Shown piece after piece: positions 46,163 to 54,613 of a DNA stretch of 64,000 nt (its first letter is position 1; every line of letters starts with the position of its first letter). The notes below the pieces were generated by a model that searched no databases, had not been told where the DNA came from, and saw only the letters and a list, made by a program, of their open reading frames with translations. This DNA comes from Gammaproteobacteria bacterium. Lineage in GTDB: Bacteria > Pseudomonadota > Gammaproteobacteria > Burkholderiales > Burkholderiaceae_B. The position numbers and the translations under genes are program-made. The stretch spans positions 257,550-321,549 of the forward strand of contig JAHIXK010000014.1 of NCBI GenBank assembly GCA_018815245.1, written 5' to 3'.

Positions 46163-46340
46163 GGTCTCTGCCGATGCCATACTGGCCCGATCCCTGAACC
46201 TAGGGTTCAAGTGGGTCGCAGTATTGAAGTCTTCAGGTTTCCCTGACTAAGAGGGAATCACACCGACTTCGAAAAGTCCGCAACCGGGATCACAGATATT
46301 GGTTCACGGAATACTGACCAATACGGGCACGGCAGAGATT
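46163..46340 (-). ncRNA. ssrS: 6S RNA
   Basis: Regulator that mimics an open promoter and binds sigma-70 RNA polymerase in stationary phase. About 178 nt on the minus strand. The two ends pair as TCTCTGCCG (46338-46330) with CGGCAGAGA (46173-46165), the usual closing stem. The 3' half contains CTGCGACCCACTTGAACC and a following AGGTTCA, which closely resembles the matching part of E. coli 6S RNA (CTGCGAC...CACCTTGAACC..AGGGTTCA). Position directly after zapA is the classical location. The ends are inferred from pairing, so they may be off by a few bases. Confidence 0.88.
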
Positions 46341-46351
46341 AAACGAATTTA

Positions 46352-46684
46352 TTACTCGAACAAGTCGGCGTTTTTAGGCTTGCCGGCCGGGTTGCTCAAA
46401 CTACTGTCAACCATTTGTTCTATGGCCTCGATTTTACGCTCAATCGTCTCAATGTCCAGCCCTAAAACGGGGTTAGACGGATTACTTCCAACGAGCGATT
46501 CGTGGGCGATCTGCAAAGCAGCCATGACAGCGATTTTGTCGAGCCCAACCACCTTGCCGGTGTTGCGGATGCTTGACATTTTTGTTTCGACAATATTCAC
46601 AGCTTGTTGCAAGGCTGCGCGTTCTTCGGGTTTGCAGGCAATACGAAATTCCCGACCCATGATTTTGACGTCAAGTGCTTCCAA
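46352..46684 (-). CDS. zapA: Cell division protein ZapA
   Basis: Small protein that binds FtsZ and strengthens Z-ring bundling. It has 110 residues. The N-terminal LDVKIMGREFRIACKPEERAAL gives the globular head; a helical tail for dimerisation (ETIERKIEAIEQMVD) ends it. The start is TTG at 46684 with GGAGG six bases upstream; there is no in-frame ATG early enough to keep the conserved first strand. It begins one base after the stop of the ZapB-like gene. 6S RNA follows about 12 bases downstream. Confidence 0.9.
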   Translation of the reverse strand: MEALDVKIMGREFRIACKPEERAALQQAVNIVETKMSSIRNTGKVVGLDKIAVMAALQIAHESLVGSNPSNPVLGLDIETIERKIEAIEQMVDSSLSNPAGKPKNADLFE

Positions 46685-46685
46685 C

Positions 46686-46913
46686 TCATTCCTCCGCGTT
46701 CAGTTCCAGTTCAGGGAACCATTGGTTCAGCATTTGATTGATCTGACCTTGGGCGTGATGCACTTTTTTGTGCAGTTGCTCGTTTTCGCGACGCAAGGCT
46801 TCGATTTGTTCCTTGGTGGCTTTGCTTTCATACCGACTTTGTTCAAGCGCTTTGGCCAGGCTGGACACTTTTACTTGAAGTTCGTCGAGTTTCGCAAGCA
46901 GGGATTGCGTCAT
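46686..46913 (-). CDS. ZapB-like coiled-coil protein
   Basis: A 75-residue protein that is helical over most of its length: LLAKLDELQVKVSSLAKALEQ, then IEALRRENEQLHKKVHHAQGQINQML with heptad spacing of Leu/Val/Ile. It ends in a short acidic NQWFPELELNAEE. It fits the small family encoded just before zapA in many beta/gammaproteobacteria and related to ZapB, a coiled-coil that links Z-ring elements. First gene of the ZapB-ZapA-6S RNA unit. Confidence 0.8.
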   Translation of the reverse strand: MTQSLLAKLDELQVKVSSLAKALEQSRYESKATKEQIEALRRENEQLHKKVHHAQGQINQMLNQWFPELELNAEE

Positions 46914-47018
46914 TGGCTGGCTCCATCTTCGAGTGGGTTCACTCTAGGGTTACTGTTGCATTTATTTTAACTAGACTATACAGGCGCTTACGGCAATCTA
47001 CTACAGTTTTGCATGAGG

Positions 47019-47840
47019 TTAAAACAAAGTTTTAAGGGCCAACACGTCTTGCATGTCGAACAAGCCTTTGTTTTGGTTCATTAAAAACTGTGCAGCGCGA
47101 ATAGAGCCTTGCGCGTAGGTCATCCGGCTTGACGACTTGTGGGTAATTTCAATTCGTTCGCCTGCACCGGCAAACAGCACGGTGTGGTCGCCCACAATGT
47201 CGCCGCCGCGAATGGTGGAAAAACCTATGGTGCCCGATTTCCGCTCACCAGTAATGCCTTCGCGGGCAAACACACCCACGTCTTGCAGATCAACCCCCAA
47301 TCCATTTGCGATTACTTCGCCCATGCGCAGCGCTGTGCCCGAGGGTGCGTCTACTTTCTTGCTGTGGTGTGCTTCTATGATTTCAATGTCGTAGCCGTGG
47401 GCCAGAATTTTGGCAGCCACTTCCAGCAATTTGAATGTGGCATTCACCCCGACTGCCATATTTGGTGACCACACCATGGCGACCTTTTCTGCGGCTTGCG
47501 TGAGTGCTTCCAGTTGCTTGGGCTCGAAACCGGTGGTGCCGATCACGGCTTTCACACCATGTTTTTCGCACAGGGTAAGGTGGTGCAGTGTGCCTTCAGG
47601 TCGTGTGAAGTCGATCAGCACATCGGCTTGGGACAGTGCCGTATCGGCGTCGCCTGTCACGAGCACACCTGAGGAAATACCCATGAAGTCGCCGGCATCG
47701 CGACCAATGCTGGTCGAGCCTGCCTGGTCAAACGCACCAATCAGTTCACATTCAGGGTGGTTCAAAATGGCTTCGATCAAAGTTTTGCCCATGCGCCCAC
47801 TGGCGCCGGCAATTGCAATTTGAATGGGTTTGTTGTTCAT
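47019..47840 (-). CDS. dapB: 4-hydroxy-tetrahydrodipicolinate reductase
   Basis: NAD(P)H-dependent step in diaminopimelate/lysine synthesis, supplying peptidoglycan. It has 273 residues. The nucleotide-binding motif is [15 protein letters not shown] (about 10-24). A catalytic region [20 protein letters not shown] (about 156-175) holds the key His and Lys. [15 protein letters not shown] is typical. bamE lies 6 bases upstream, so the two form an operon. Confidence 0.96.
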   Translation of the reverse strand: MNNKPIQIAIAGASGRMGKTLIEAILNHPECELIGAFDQAGSTSIGRDAGDFMGISSGVLVTGDADTALSQADVLIDFTRPEGTLHHLTLCEKHGVKAVIGTTGFEPKQLEALTQAAEKVAMVWSPNMAVGVNATFKLLEVAAKILAHGYDIEIIEAHHSKKVDAPSGTALRMGEVIANGLGVDLQDVGVFAREGITGERKSGTIGFSTIRGGDIVGDHTVLFAGAGERIEITHKSSSRMTYAQGSIRAAQFLMNQNKGLFDMQDVLALKTLF

Positions 47841-47846
47841 GGCAAT

Positions 47847-48356
47847 TTATTTAAGTACGGGTGCGCGTTCAGAGCCGCCCACCGGGGATTCGGAATCTTT
47901 GATGTCGTCTGCAGGCTTTTCTGAAGGCAGCGGTTTGGCGGGTACTTTGCCAGCTGCATCTGGACCCAGCACATCGGTGGGGTCGGCAGGCAGGTTTTCG
48001 CCGCCGTGGCGGGCCACGACATTGTTTTCGAAAATCACGGTATATCGGGACTGGGTTGTTTCACCGTTGGCGCGAAGCAGCCGGTACACGTAATCCCAGC
48101 GGTTGCTGTGAAACGCATCGTTGAGCAAAGGTGTACCCAGAATGAAACGAACCTGTTCCTTGGTCATTCCAACCTGTAACTTGGCAACATCTTGCTGGGT
48201 TACAAAGTTGCCTTGCTGAATATCAAACCTGTAGGGTTTGACGAAAGAGGGCACGTAATTGTCGGGAAGAATTGAACAGGCCGATACCCCAAGGGCGAGC
48301 ACTGAGCAAAAAATCAAATTCAGTCGTAAAATACGCATTGTTTTGTGAATTCGCAT
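47847..48356 (-). CDS. bamE: Outer membrane assembly lipoprotein BamE (SmpA/OmlA)
   Basis: Lipoprotein subunit of the BAM complex that inserts beta-barrel proteins into the outer membrane. It has up to 169 residues; ATG 48338 is an equally good start. A short signal ends in LGVSAC, with lipidation at that Cys. The core carries [45 protein letters not shown] and VIFENN, the classical SmpA fold. The last 45 residues are a polar Pro/Asp-rich tail that many BamE proteins lack. Divergent from fur, co-transcribed with dapB. Confidence 0.92.
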   Translation of the reverse strand: MRIHKTMRILRLNLIFCSVLALGVSACSILPDNYVPSFVKPYRFDIQQGNFVTQQDVAKLQVGMTKEQVRFILGTPLLNDAFHSNRWDYVYRLLRANGETTQSRYTVIFENNVVARHGGENLPADPTDVLGPDAAGKVPAKPLPSEKPADDIKDSESPVGGSERAPVLK

Positions 48357-48460
48357 GTGAAGTGGGAACAGAGTACCTTATCCGGTGCGTTAACTTGTCC
48401 TGCAAAGGCGTTATCATAAGCTACTTGAACTCGATTAGCCTTCAGAATGGTACCAAAGTC

Positions 48461-48889
48461 ATGACTACAGCAACGGATCTAAAAAGCATTGGTTTAAAGG
48501 CAACGTTGCCACGAATGAAAATTCTGGAATTGTTTCAAAGCGGAAGCCACCGCCACCTCAGTGCTGAAGACGTGTACAAACTTTTGCTGCAAGAGGATCT
48601 GGACATTGGTTTGGCCACTGTTTACCGTGTTTTAACGCAGTTTGAGCAGGCTGGTTTACTGGCCCGCCAGCATTTTGAAACCGGTAAGTCGGTGTTTGAG
48701 TTGAACGAAGGTGCACACCACGACCATTTGGTGTGTGTGCAGTGCGGCAAGGTGGTTGAGTTTTTTGACGAAGAAATTGAGCGTCGCCAGAAAATGATTG
48801 CGAAAGACCGCGGGTTTGAGCTTCACGACCATGCCCTGTCGCTTTACGGTTCCTGCACCAAGAAGGATTGCGAGAACCGCAGAAAATAA
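48461..48889 (+). CDS. fur: Ferric uptake regulator Fur
   Basis: Dimeric iron-sensing repressor. It has 142 residues from the ATG at 48461: a winged-helix DNA-binding domain (about 1-83, [45 protein letters not shown]) and a C-terminal dimer/metal domain with [16 protein letters not shown] (about 86-101), whose His and Cys residues bind zinc and iron, and a second Cys pair near the end (CTKKDC). The bamE gene is divergent and overlaps its upstream region. The recN gene converges 4 bases after the stop. Confidence 0.95.
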   Translation: MTTATDLKSIGLKATLPRMKILELFQSGSHRHLSAEDVYKLLLQEDLDIGLATVYRVLTQFEQAGLLARQHFETGKSVFELNEGAHHDHLVCVQCGKVVEFFDEEIERRQKMIAKDRGFELHDHALSLYGSCTKKDCENRRK

Positions 48890-48893
48890 ACGT

Positions 48894-50549
48894 TTACTGA
48901 CTTGCCGAGGCAATCATTTCATGCGCCGCTGTGCGTGTGGCCTCAGTAATTACCTGCCCACCCAACATGCGTGCAATTTCCTCTACACGGGCTTTGGTTT
49001 CCAGTTGAACAATTTTTGACCGCGTTGTTTGCGCGGAAATCTCTTTGCTTACCTGAAAGTGGTTGTGCCCCTGCGCCGCCACTTGGGGCAGGTGGGTGAC
49101 GCACAACACTTGCTTGTTTTTGGCCAGAAGGCGCAGGTAGCGCCCCACGGTTTCAGCCACCGCACCACCAATACCGCTGTCCACTTCGTCGAATATCAAA
49201 GTGGGCACGGGCGTGCTTTCCACCGTGTTGACAGTGATCGCCAGGCTGATCCGCGCCAACTCACCCCCCGAGGCCACTTTTTGAATGGCTTGCGGCGTAA
49301 CACCAGGGTGCCCGGCCACGCGGAATTCAATCGCGTCGCTGCCTTTGGCTGAAGGCTCGCCCTTGGCCACATCCACCACAAACACACCGCCTTGCATGCT
49401 CAGGGTTTGCATGGATTCTGTAACGCGTTTGGACAAGGTTTGGGCGGCCTTCTTGCGGGCTGCCGTCAACAGGCTTGCCTGTGTTTCGTAGGTTTGCCGG
49501 GCTGTGGTCAATTCTTTCTGCAGTTTTTCTACGTCAAAGCCTTCTTCAAGGCCTTTGATTTCGGACTGAACGCTTTCCAGTTCTGTGTGCAGTGTTTCTG
49601 GTTGAAGGCGCAACTTGCGCGCAGTTTCATGCCATAGCGACATGCGTGCTTCAACCTCAGCCAAAGTATCGGGATCCAGGTCGCTGTGTTTCAGGTAATG
49701 GCCCAAGTCGTAACTGGCTTCGCGAATCAGGATTTCGCCTTCTGACAGGGTTTTTACCACGCCTTCCAGTGCGGGGTCGCGGGTGCTCAGGTGCCTCAGT
49801 TTTTCGATCACATGGGTAAGTTGGTCCAACAAGGCGTTTTCGTTTTGCGACAGCACGTCGCTTGCGTGTTGGGTGCCTTCGATCAGTTCAGCGCTGTGGC
49901 TTAGGCGATCGAAATCGCTGCTCAGGGTTTCCCATTCGCCCGCTTTGGGGGCCACTTTGGCCAGCGAATCCATTTTCCACTGCAGGTTTTCAAGGCGTGT
50001 AGCCCGGTCTTCCTGACTGCTTTGGGCTTGCTTCAAGGCTTTTTCAGCGTTTCTAAGAGCGGAATGTGCCTGGGATGTGTTTTGAACCAGCGGAGCATGC
50101 TGCCCAAAATCGTCGAGCAGGCGCAACTGTTCGCCGGGTTTGGCCAGGGTTTGAAAGGCGTGTTGACCGTGAATGTCGATCAATGTTTCCGACAATTCCT
50201 TCAATGTACTTGCGGGCACTGGCGTGCCATTGATGTATGCCTTGGATCGGCCATTGGATTCCACTGCGCGGCGCAAGTGCATCTCGCCTTCACTGCAGTC
50301 AATGGATTGTTCTTCAAGAATGGCTTTGGCTGCCGGGTTGATTTCAAACACTGCAGTAATGTTGGCGCGCTCACAACCTTCGCGAACCTGCGAGGCATCG
50401 GCGCGTGCGCCCAGGCACAGCGACAGGGCATCAATCAAAATTGATTTGCCAGCGCCGGTTTCACCGGACAGCACCGACATGCCCGGTGCGAAGTGCAAAT
50501 CGAGTTTGTCGACGATTACGAAATCCTGAATGGTCAAACTACTTAGCAT
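48894..50549 (-). CDS. recN: DNA repair protein RecN
   Basis: SMC-like ATPase that acts in double-strand-break repair. It has 551 residues from the ATG at 50549. The N-terminal Walker A GETGAGKSILIDALSLCLGA is at about 29-48; a long coiled coil spans about 150-380; the C-terminal ABC signature is ASGGELARISLAI (about 431), followed by Walker B LIFDEVDSGIGG (about 457). The frame continues upstream, but the extra residues have no similarity. The start overlaps the nadK end by 11 bases, so the two are coupled. Confidence 0.95.
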   Translation of the reverse strand: MLSSLTIQDFVIVDKLDLHFAPGMSVLSGETGAGKSILIDALSLCLGARADASQVREGCERANITAVFEINPAAKAILEEQSIDCSEGEMHLRRAVESNGRSKAYINGTPVPASTLKELSETLIDIHGQHAFQTLAKPGEQLRLLDDFGQHAPLVQNTSQAHSALRNAEKALKQAQSSQEDRATRLENLQWKMDSLAKVAPKAGEWETLSSDFDRLSHSAELIEGTQHASDVLSQNENALLDQLTHVIEKLRHLSTRDPALEGVVKTLSEGEILIREASYDLGHYLKHSDLDPDTLAEVEARMSLWHETARKLRLQPETLHTELESVQSEIKGLEEGFDVEKLQKELTTARQTYETQASLLTAARKKAAQTLSKRVTESMQTLSMQGGVFVVDVAKGEPSAKGSDAIEFRVAGHPGVTPQAIQKVASGGELARISLAITVNTVESTPVPTLIFDEVDSGIGGAVAETVGRYLRLLAKNKQVLCVTHLPQVAAQGHNHFQVSKEISAQTTRSKIVQLETKARVEEIARMLGGQVITEATRTAAHEMIASASQ

Positions 50550-51492
50550 GGCCGCTGTCTCTAAGTCCGCGTGTTTTGTTGGGGGCTTCTGTCGGGCTTG
50601 CACTCCAGTGCAATTTTTGCCGCAACATGGCGAAGTAATCATAGCGCGCCGGGTGCAACAACTGGATGGGGTGTGGTGACACCTTGATCCGGATTTGGTC
50701 ACCCACTTTGGCGCGGCCATTGAATTGCATGTCGAAATGCACGCCGGTTTGCTTGCCGCCCGTCACAATGATATCGATGGTGCTGTGCTGTGGCAGGGCA
50801 ATTGGACGGTTTGTCAGTGCGTGCGGTGCCACTGGCACGATCAACAAGCCGGCAAGGCTTGGGTGTAGTATGGGCCCGTCTGCTGACAAGGCGTAGGCTG
50901 TTGAGCCTGTAGGGGTTGAAACAATCAGGCCGTCTGCACGCAGGTCGTACATGAAGGTGCCGTCCACTTCAACACGCAGTTCAACCATGCCGCCCACAAT
51001 GCCGCGACTGATCACAATGTCGTTCAGGGCAATGTGATTTTCAACCACTTTGCCCTGGCGCAAAATTTGGCCTTGCAGGTACGCACGTGCTTCTGATACA
51101 GATTGCCCTTTGATGGTGTCAATCAGGGTCGGGTCGATGTCGTCCAAGCGAATGTCGGTCAAAAAGCCCAGGCGCCCCTGGTTAATGCCGATCAGGGGAA
51201 TGTTGCACTCGGCCAACTCGCGGGCGGTGCCTAAAAATGTGCCGTCGCCGCCAATGATGACCGCAATTTTTGCTTTCTTCTTGATTTGTTCAAGGTTGGC
51301 AAATTCAAAATTGGGGTGATTGTCGTCAGTTTTGCCTTTTCTGGAAGTGCTGCGGGTCAACATGGAATCGCAAACCAGCACGTCGAACGCGTTTGCGGCC
51401 AACAGGTCCACCACACTTCGCCAAGTGGCCTGTTTTGGGGAGGCGCCATGCTTGGCAAACACAGCAATGCACATCCCTTTCTGTTTTGGCAT
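50539..51492 (-). CDS. nadK: NAD kinase
   Basis: Phosphorylates NAD to NADP. It has 317 residues from the ATG at 51492 (AGGGA 7 bases upstream); the open frame beyond it is non-homologous. The catalytic GGDGT motif is in VIIGGDGTFLGTAREL. NQGRLGFLTDI and a substrate loop STPTGSTAYALSADGPILHP follow. The C-terminal basic tail (HPIQLLHPARYDYF) is typical. Its start region faces the divergent hrcA, 76 bases away. Confidence 0.95.
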   Translation of the reverse strand: MPKQKGMCIAVFAKHGASPKQATWRSVVDLLAANAFDVLVCDSMLTRSTSRKGKTDDNHPNFEFANLEQIKKKAKIAVIIGGDGTFLGTARELAECNIPLIGINQGRLGFLTDIRLDDIDPTLIDTIKGQSVSEARAYLQGQILRQGKVVENHIALNDIVISRGIVGGMVELRVEVDGTFMYDLRADGLIVSTPTGSTAYALSADGPILHPSLAGLLIVPVAPHALTNRPIALPQHSTIDIIVTGGKQTGVHFDMQFNGRAKVGDQIRIKVSPHPIQLLHPARYDYFAMLRQKLHWSASPTEAPNKTRGLRDSGHAK

Positions 51493-51568
51493 TCTTGATT
51501 CCCTGTTTTTGTCGTAAAGTGAGGCCTGAGACCCAATCGTATCGCAACACGCATTTGAAGTGACATTG

Positions 51569-52588
51569 ATGATAGACGAACGCGCCCGTTCCATATTGAA
51601 AACATTGGTTGAAAGGTACATTACCGAGGGTAGCCCGGTGGGTTCCCGGGCTTTGTCAAAGTGGTCCACCCTTGACTTGAGTCCGGCTACTATTCGAAAT
51701 GTCATGGCCGACCTTGAAGAATTGCGACTGGTGGCGTCGCCGCACACCTCTGCCGGGCGGGTGCCCACACCGCAGGGTTACCGCATGTTTGTGGATTCCC
51801 TGCTCACCGTGAAGCCGTTGGCGATTGACGTTCAAACCGCATTAAGCGGCGGTATTCGGCGCGAAGACCCCAACCGTGTGCTGAACAAGGCAGTGAACCT
51901 GCTTTCCAGTTTGTCCTCGTTTGCCGGGGTGATTACCGCCCCGAGAAAAACCGCGCTGTTTCGCCATGTTGAATTTTTAAGTTTGTCTGAACGCAAGGTG
52001 TTGCTGATCATCGTGACGCCCGATGGCGATGTACAAAACCGTGTCCTTATTGTTGAAAAGCCATACACCCAGGGCGAATTGACCGTGGCTGCCAATTTCT
52101 TCAATCAACACTTTGCCGGTTTAAGTTTTCAACAGGCCAAACAAAGATTGTCGGAAGAATTGCACCAGATTAGCCAGGACATCAGCAAACTGATGCAGGC
52201 AGCCGTGAATGCCGGTACAGAATCGGAGGAAAGCCAAAATGATGGTGTGCTGTTCTCCGGCGAACGCAAGTTGCTGGATGTGTCGGATTTGTCGACCGAC
52301 ATGGAACGCCTGAAAAAAATGTTTGGTGTGTTCGAGCAACGCACAGCCTTGTTGCGTTTGCTGGAAAGTTCGAACCGGGCCGAGGGTGTACAAATTTTCA
52401 TCGGTGGTGATTCAAGCCTGGTGCCGATGGAAGAAATGAGCGTGATTTCTGCCCCCTATCAGGTCAATGGCGAGGTGGTTGGTACTTTGGGGGTGATTGG
52501 TCCAACCCGCATGGCCTATGAACGTTTGATCCCGATTGTGGACATCACATCGAAGCTGGTGTCATCGGCATTGTCTGATCCGGACTAG
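51569..52588 (+). CDS. hrcA: Heat-inducible transcription repressor HrcA
   Basis: Repressor that binds CIRCE operators and silences groE and often dnaK until heat stress. It has 339 residues from ATG 51569 (an in-frame GTG lies 9 bases upstream). The winged helix [21 protein letters not shown] and [19 protein letters not shown] (about 35-53) are clear, as are [16 protein letters not shown] and the C-terminal sensor with [15 protein letters not shown] and [15 protein letters not shown]. It precedes hemH and grpE-dnaK-dnaJ. No CIRCE sequence (TTAGCACTC-N9-GAGTGCTAA) was found in this window. Confidence 0.95.
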   Translation: MIDERARSILKTLVERYITEGSPVGSRALSKWSTLDLSPATIRNVMADLEELRLVASPHTSAGRVPTPQGYRMFVDSLLTVKPLAIDVQTALSGGIRREDPNRVLNKAVNLLSSLSSFAGVITAPRKTALFRHVEFLSLSERKVLLIIVTPDGDVQNRVLIVEKPYTQGELTVAANFFNQHFAGLSFQQAKQRLSEELHQISQDISKLMQAAVNAGTESEESQNDGVLFSGERKLLDVSDLSTDMERLKKMFGVFEQRTALLRLLESSNRAEGVQIFIGGDSSLVPMEEMSVISAPYQVNGEVVGTLGVIGPTRMAYERLIPIVDITSKLVSSALSDPD

Positions 52589-52653
52589 GGCTGCCCATAC
52601 ACTTCGCAGGGTTTGGGTATACTTTCAGGCTTGATGTTCACTAGGTAGTATTC

Positions 52654-53760
52654 ATGCGCACCGAAGCCCCTTTCCGTCACGGCACGCCCCAGAAAACTGC
52701 GGTTTTACTTGTCAACCTTGGCACGCCTGACAACGCAGACACCCCGTCTTTGCGGCGTTACCTGAAAGAGTTTTTGTCAGACCCCCGTGTGGTCGAAATT
52801 CCCAAGCTGGTGTGGTGGATCATTTTGAACTGCATTATTTTGCAGCTTCGTCCTAAAAAATCTGCGGCCAAATATGCCACCGTGTGGACTGATGAGGGTT
52901 CTCCGTTGTTGGCCATTGGCAAGCGACAGGTAAGGGTGCTTAGCGACGCTTTCAAAGCCCGCAGATGGGACGTGCGTGTTGAACTGGCAATGCGCTATGG
53001 CAACCCGTCGGTGGCCAGCCGCATGGATCAACTTCGCAAAGATGGCTACGACCGTGTGTTGGTCTTCCCGTTGTACCCCCAATACGCTGCCGCCACCACT
53101 GCTTCTGTGTTTGATGCAGTATTCGACTGGGCCAAGCCGGTGCGCAACATTCCTGAACTGCGCTTGGTGAAGCACTACCACGATCACCCGGCCTACATTC
53201 ATGCTTTGGCAGAAAGCGTGCGCAAGCACTGGCAAGCCAAGGGCAAACCGAATTTCACGCACGGTGATGTGTTGCTGTTCAGTTTTCACGGCGTACCTGA
53301 AATGACCTTGCTCAAGGGTGACCCCTACCATTGCGAGTGCCAGAAAACCGCGCGCTTGCTGGGCGAGGAACTGGGGCTGCAAAAGAGCAATTACCGGGTT
53401 ACTTTTCAAAGCCGTTTTGGCAAGGCCAAGTGGCTGGAGCCCTACACCGACAAAACATTGCAGGCGTTGGGGCAAGCGGGTACCAAGCGCATTGATGTGA
53501 TGTGCCCTGGTTTCATGGCCGATTGCCTTGAAACGCTTGAGGAAATTAACCAGGAAGGCCGAGAAGACTTTCAGCATGCAGGTGGTGGAGAATTTCACTA
53601 CATCGCCTGTTTGAACGACAGTGAGCTGTCTGCAGCCATGTTGTCTGAAATTACCGCTCAGCACATGCAGGGCTGGCCGGTCGACATGGGGTATGAAGAA
53701 TCCATGGCGCAGGAACTGGCCGAAAGCCGAAAACTGGCGCTTGAAATGGGCGCGCAGTAA
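52654..53760 (+). CDS. hemH: Ferrochelatase
   Basis: Inserts Fe2+ into protoporphyrin IX, the last step of heme synthesis. It has 368 residues. The N-terminal LLVNLGTPD (about 18) is the family start. TVWTDEGSPL (about 74), VFPLYPQYAAATTASVFDAV (about 138) and LFSFHGVPE (about 208, catalytic His) follow. VMCPGFMADCLETLEEI (about 286) contains the catalytic Glu and the aromatic pocket. It sits between hrcA and grpE; a large palindrome with the grpE heat-shock promoter follows its stop. Confidence 0.95.
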   Translation: MRTEAPFRHGTPQKTAVLLVNLGTPDNADTPSLRRYLKEFLSDPRVVEIPKLVWWIILNCIILQLRPKKSAAKYATVWTDEGSPLLAIGKRQVRVLSDAFKARRWDVRVELAMRYGNPSVASRMDQLRKDGYDRVLVFPLYPQYAAATTASVFDAVFDWAKPVRNIPELRLVKHYHDHPAYIHALAESVRKHWQAKGKPNFTHGDVLLFSFHGVPEMTLLKGDPYHCECQKTARLLGEELGLQKSNYRVTFQSRFGKAKWLEPYTDKTLQALGQAGTKRIDVMCPGFMADCLETLEEINQEGREDFQHAGGGEFHYIACLNDSELSAAMLSEITAQHMQGWPVDMGYEESMAQELAESRKLALEMGAQ

Positions 53761-53795
53761 GAGTTTTCAGCAATTAACAGCAAATAGTGGACCTT

Positions 53796-53824
53796 GGGGG
53801 CTTGAAATTCATGTTCAAGCCCCC
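53796..53824 (+). other. Perfect 11-bp palindrome after hemH
   Basis: GGGGGCTTGAA (53796-53806) and TTCAAGCCCCC (53814-53824) are exactly complementary with a 7-base loop ATTCATG. It contains the -35 box of the grpE promoter and enters the -10 box. It has no T run, so it is a weak terminator at best. Confidence 0.9.
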
Positions 53825-53828
53825 ATTT
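53801..53828 (+). promoter_or_regulatory. Sigma-32 heat-shock promoter of grpE
   Basis: A -35 box CTTGAAA (53801-53807), 13 bases, and a -10 box CCCCATTT (53821-53828) fit the RpoH consensus exactly. It lies 68 bases before the grpE ATG and is superimposed on a perfect palindrome. Confidence 0.9.
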
Positions 53829-53895
53829 GCCGTCCAGTGTGGGGGCGATGGGTGCGTGCTTGTCGCCTCCTTTAAATTCATTTGGAGGAAAAGAC

Positions 53896-54501
53896 ATGTC
53901 AGAACCCACTGGAAAGCCGAGCGTCGACGAACAAACGTCAGCCGCCGAGGCCCCAGAAGGTCAGCAGCAAGGTGCGCAGACCCAAGGTGAAACCGAGCAG
54001 GAGGCTGTTCAGCAAGAAGCACCTCAAGACGAAGTTTCTGTGCTGAAAGCTGCACTGGAAAATGCGCACCATGAAGTTGAGAAGTCCAAGGAAGTGTATT
54101 TGCGCCTGGCTGCTGACATGGAAAACCTGCGCCGCCGCACTCAGGAAGATGTAGCCAAAGCCCACAAATACGCGATTGAATCCTTCGCTGAAGCGCTGGT
54201 GCCCGTGCGCGACAGCCTGGAAATGGCGCTGGCTGTTGAAAATCAAACCCCTGAAGCGTTGAAAGATGGTGTTGCCGCCACGTTGCGGCAGCTGGAAGCA
54301 GCATTTGAGCGTGGCAAGGTGGTGGTGTTAAACCCTGTGGGCGAGAAGTTTGATCCCAACAAGCACCAGGCTGTGGCCATGGTTCCAGGTAGTTCAGTGG
54401 AGCCTGCGGTGGCACCCAACCATGTGGTGATGGTGTTGCAAAAGGGGTATTTGATCAATGACCGCGTGCTGCGACCCGCTTTGGTCTCCGTTGCACAATA
54501 A
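53896..54501 (+). CDS. grpE: Nucleotide exchange factor GrpE
   Basis: Dimeric co-chaperone that releases ADP from DnaK. It has 201 residues from the ATG at 53896 (GGAGG 7 bases upstream). A polar, Gln/Glu-rich N-terminus (1-50) leads into the long dimer helix ([33 protein letters not shown]) and the C-terminal beta domain with [16 protein letters not shown] and ILNDR-like [12 protein letters not shown]. Directly upstream of dnaK, each with its own sigma-32 promoter. Confidence 0.95.
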   Translation: MSEPTGKPSVDEQTSAAEAPEGQQQGAQTQGETEQEAVQQEAPQDEVSVLKAALENAHHEVEKSKEVYLRLAADMENLRRRTQEDVAKAHKYAIESFAEALVPVRDSLEMALAVENQTPEALKDGVAATLRQLEAAFERGKVVVLNPVGEKFDPNKHQAVAMVPGSSVEPAVAPNHVVMVLQKGYLINDRVLRPALVSVAQ

Positions 54502-54537
54502 GTTGCGCAATAAATAAGCATCTGGTTTGAAAAACCC

Positions 54538-54565
54538 CTTGAACTGCAGGGCTTTGGCCCCACAT
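54538..54565 (+). promoter_or_regulatory. Sigma-32 heat-shock promoter of dnaK
   Basis: A -35 box CTTGAAC (54538-54544), 13 bases, and a -10 box CCCCACAT (54558-54565), each with one departure from consensus. It lies about 49 bases before the dnaK ATG. Confidence 0.82.
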
Positions 54566-54613
54566 CAGGGATAACTGAAAAATTTAAAGAATTTAGACAT
54601 TACGGAGAGATTC

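Noticed and set aside
51493..51768. N-terminal extension of the NAD kinase frame
   Set aside because: It would overlap divergent hrcA; the ATG at 51492 has a good ribosome-binding site and gives the family length.
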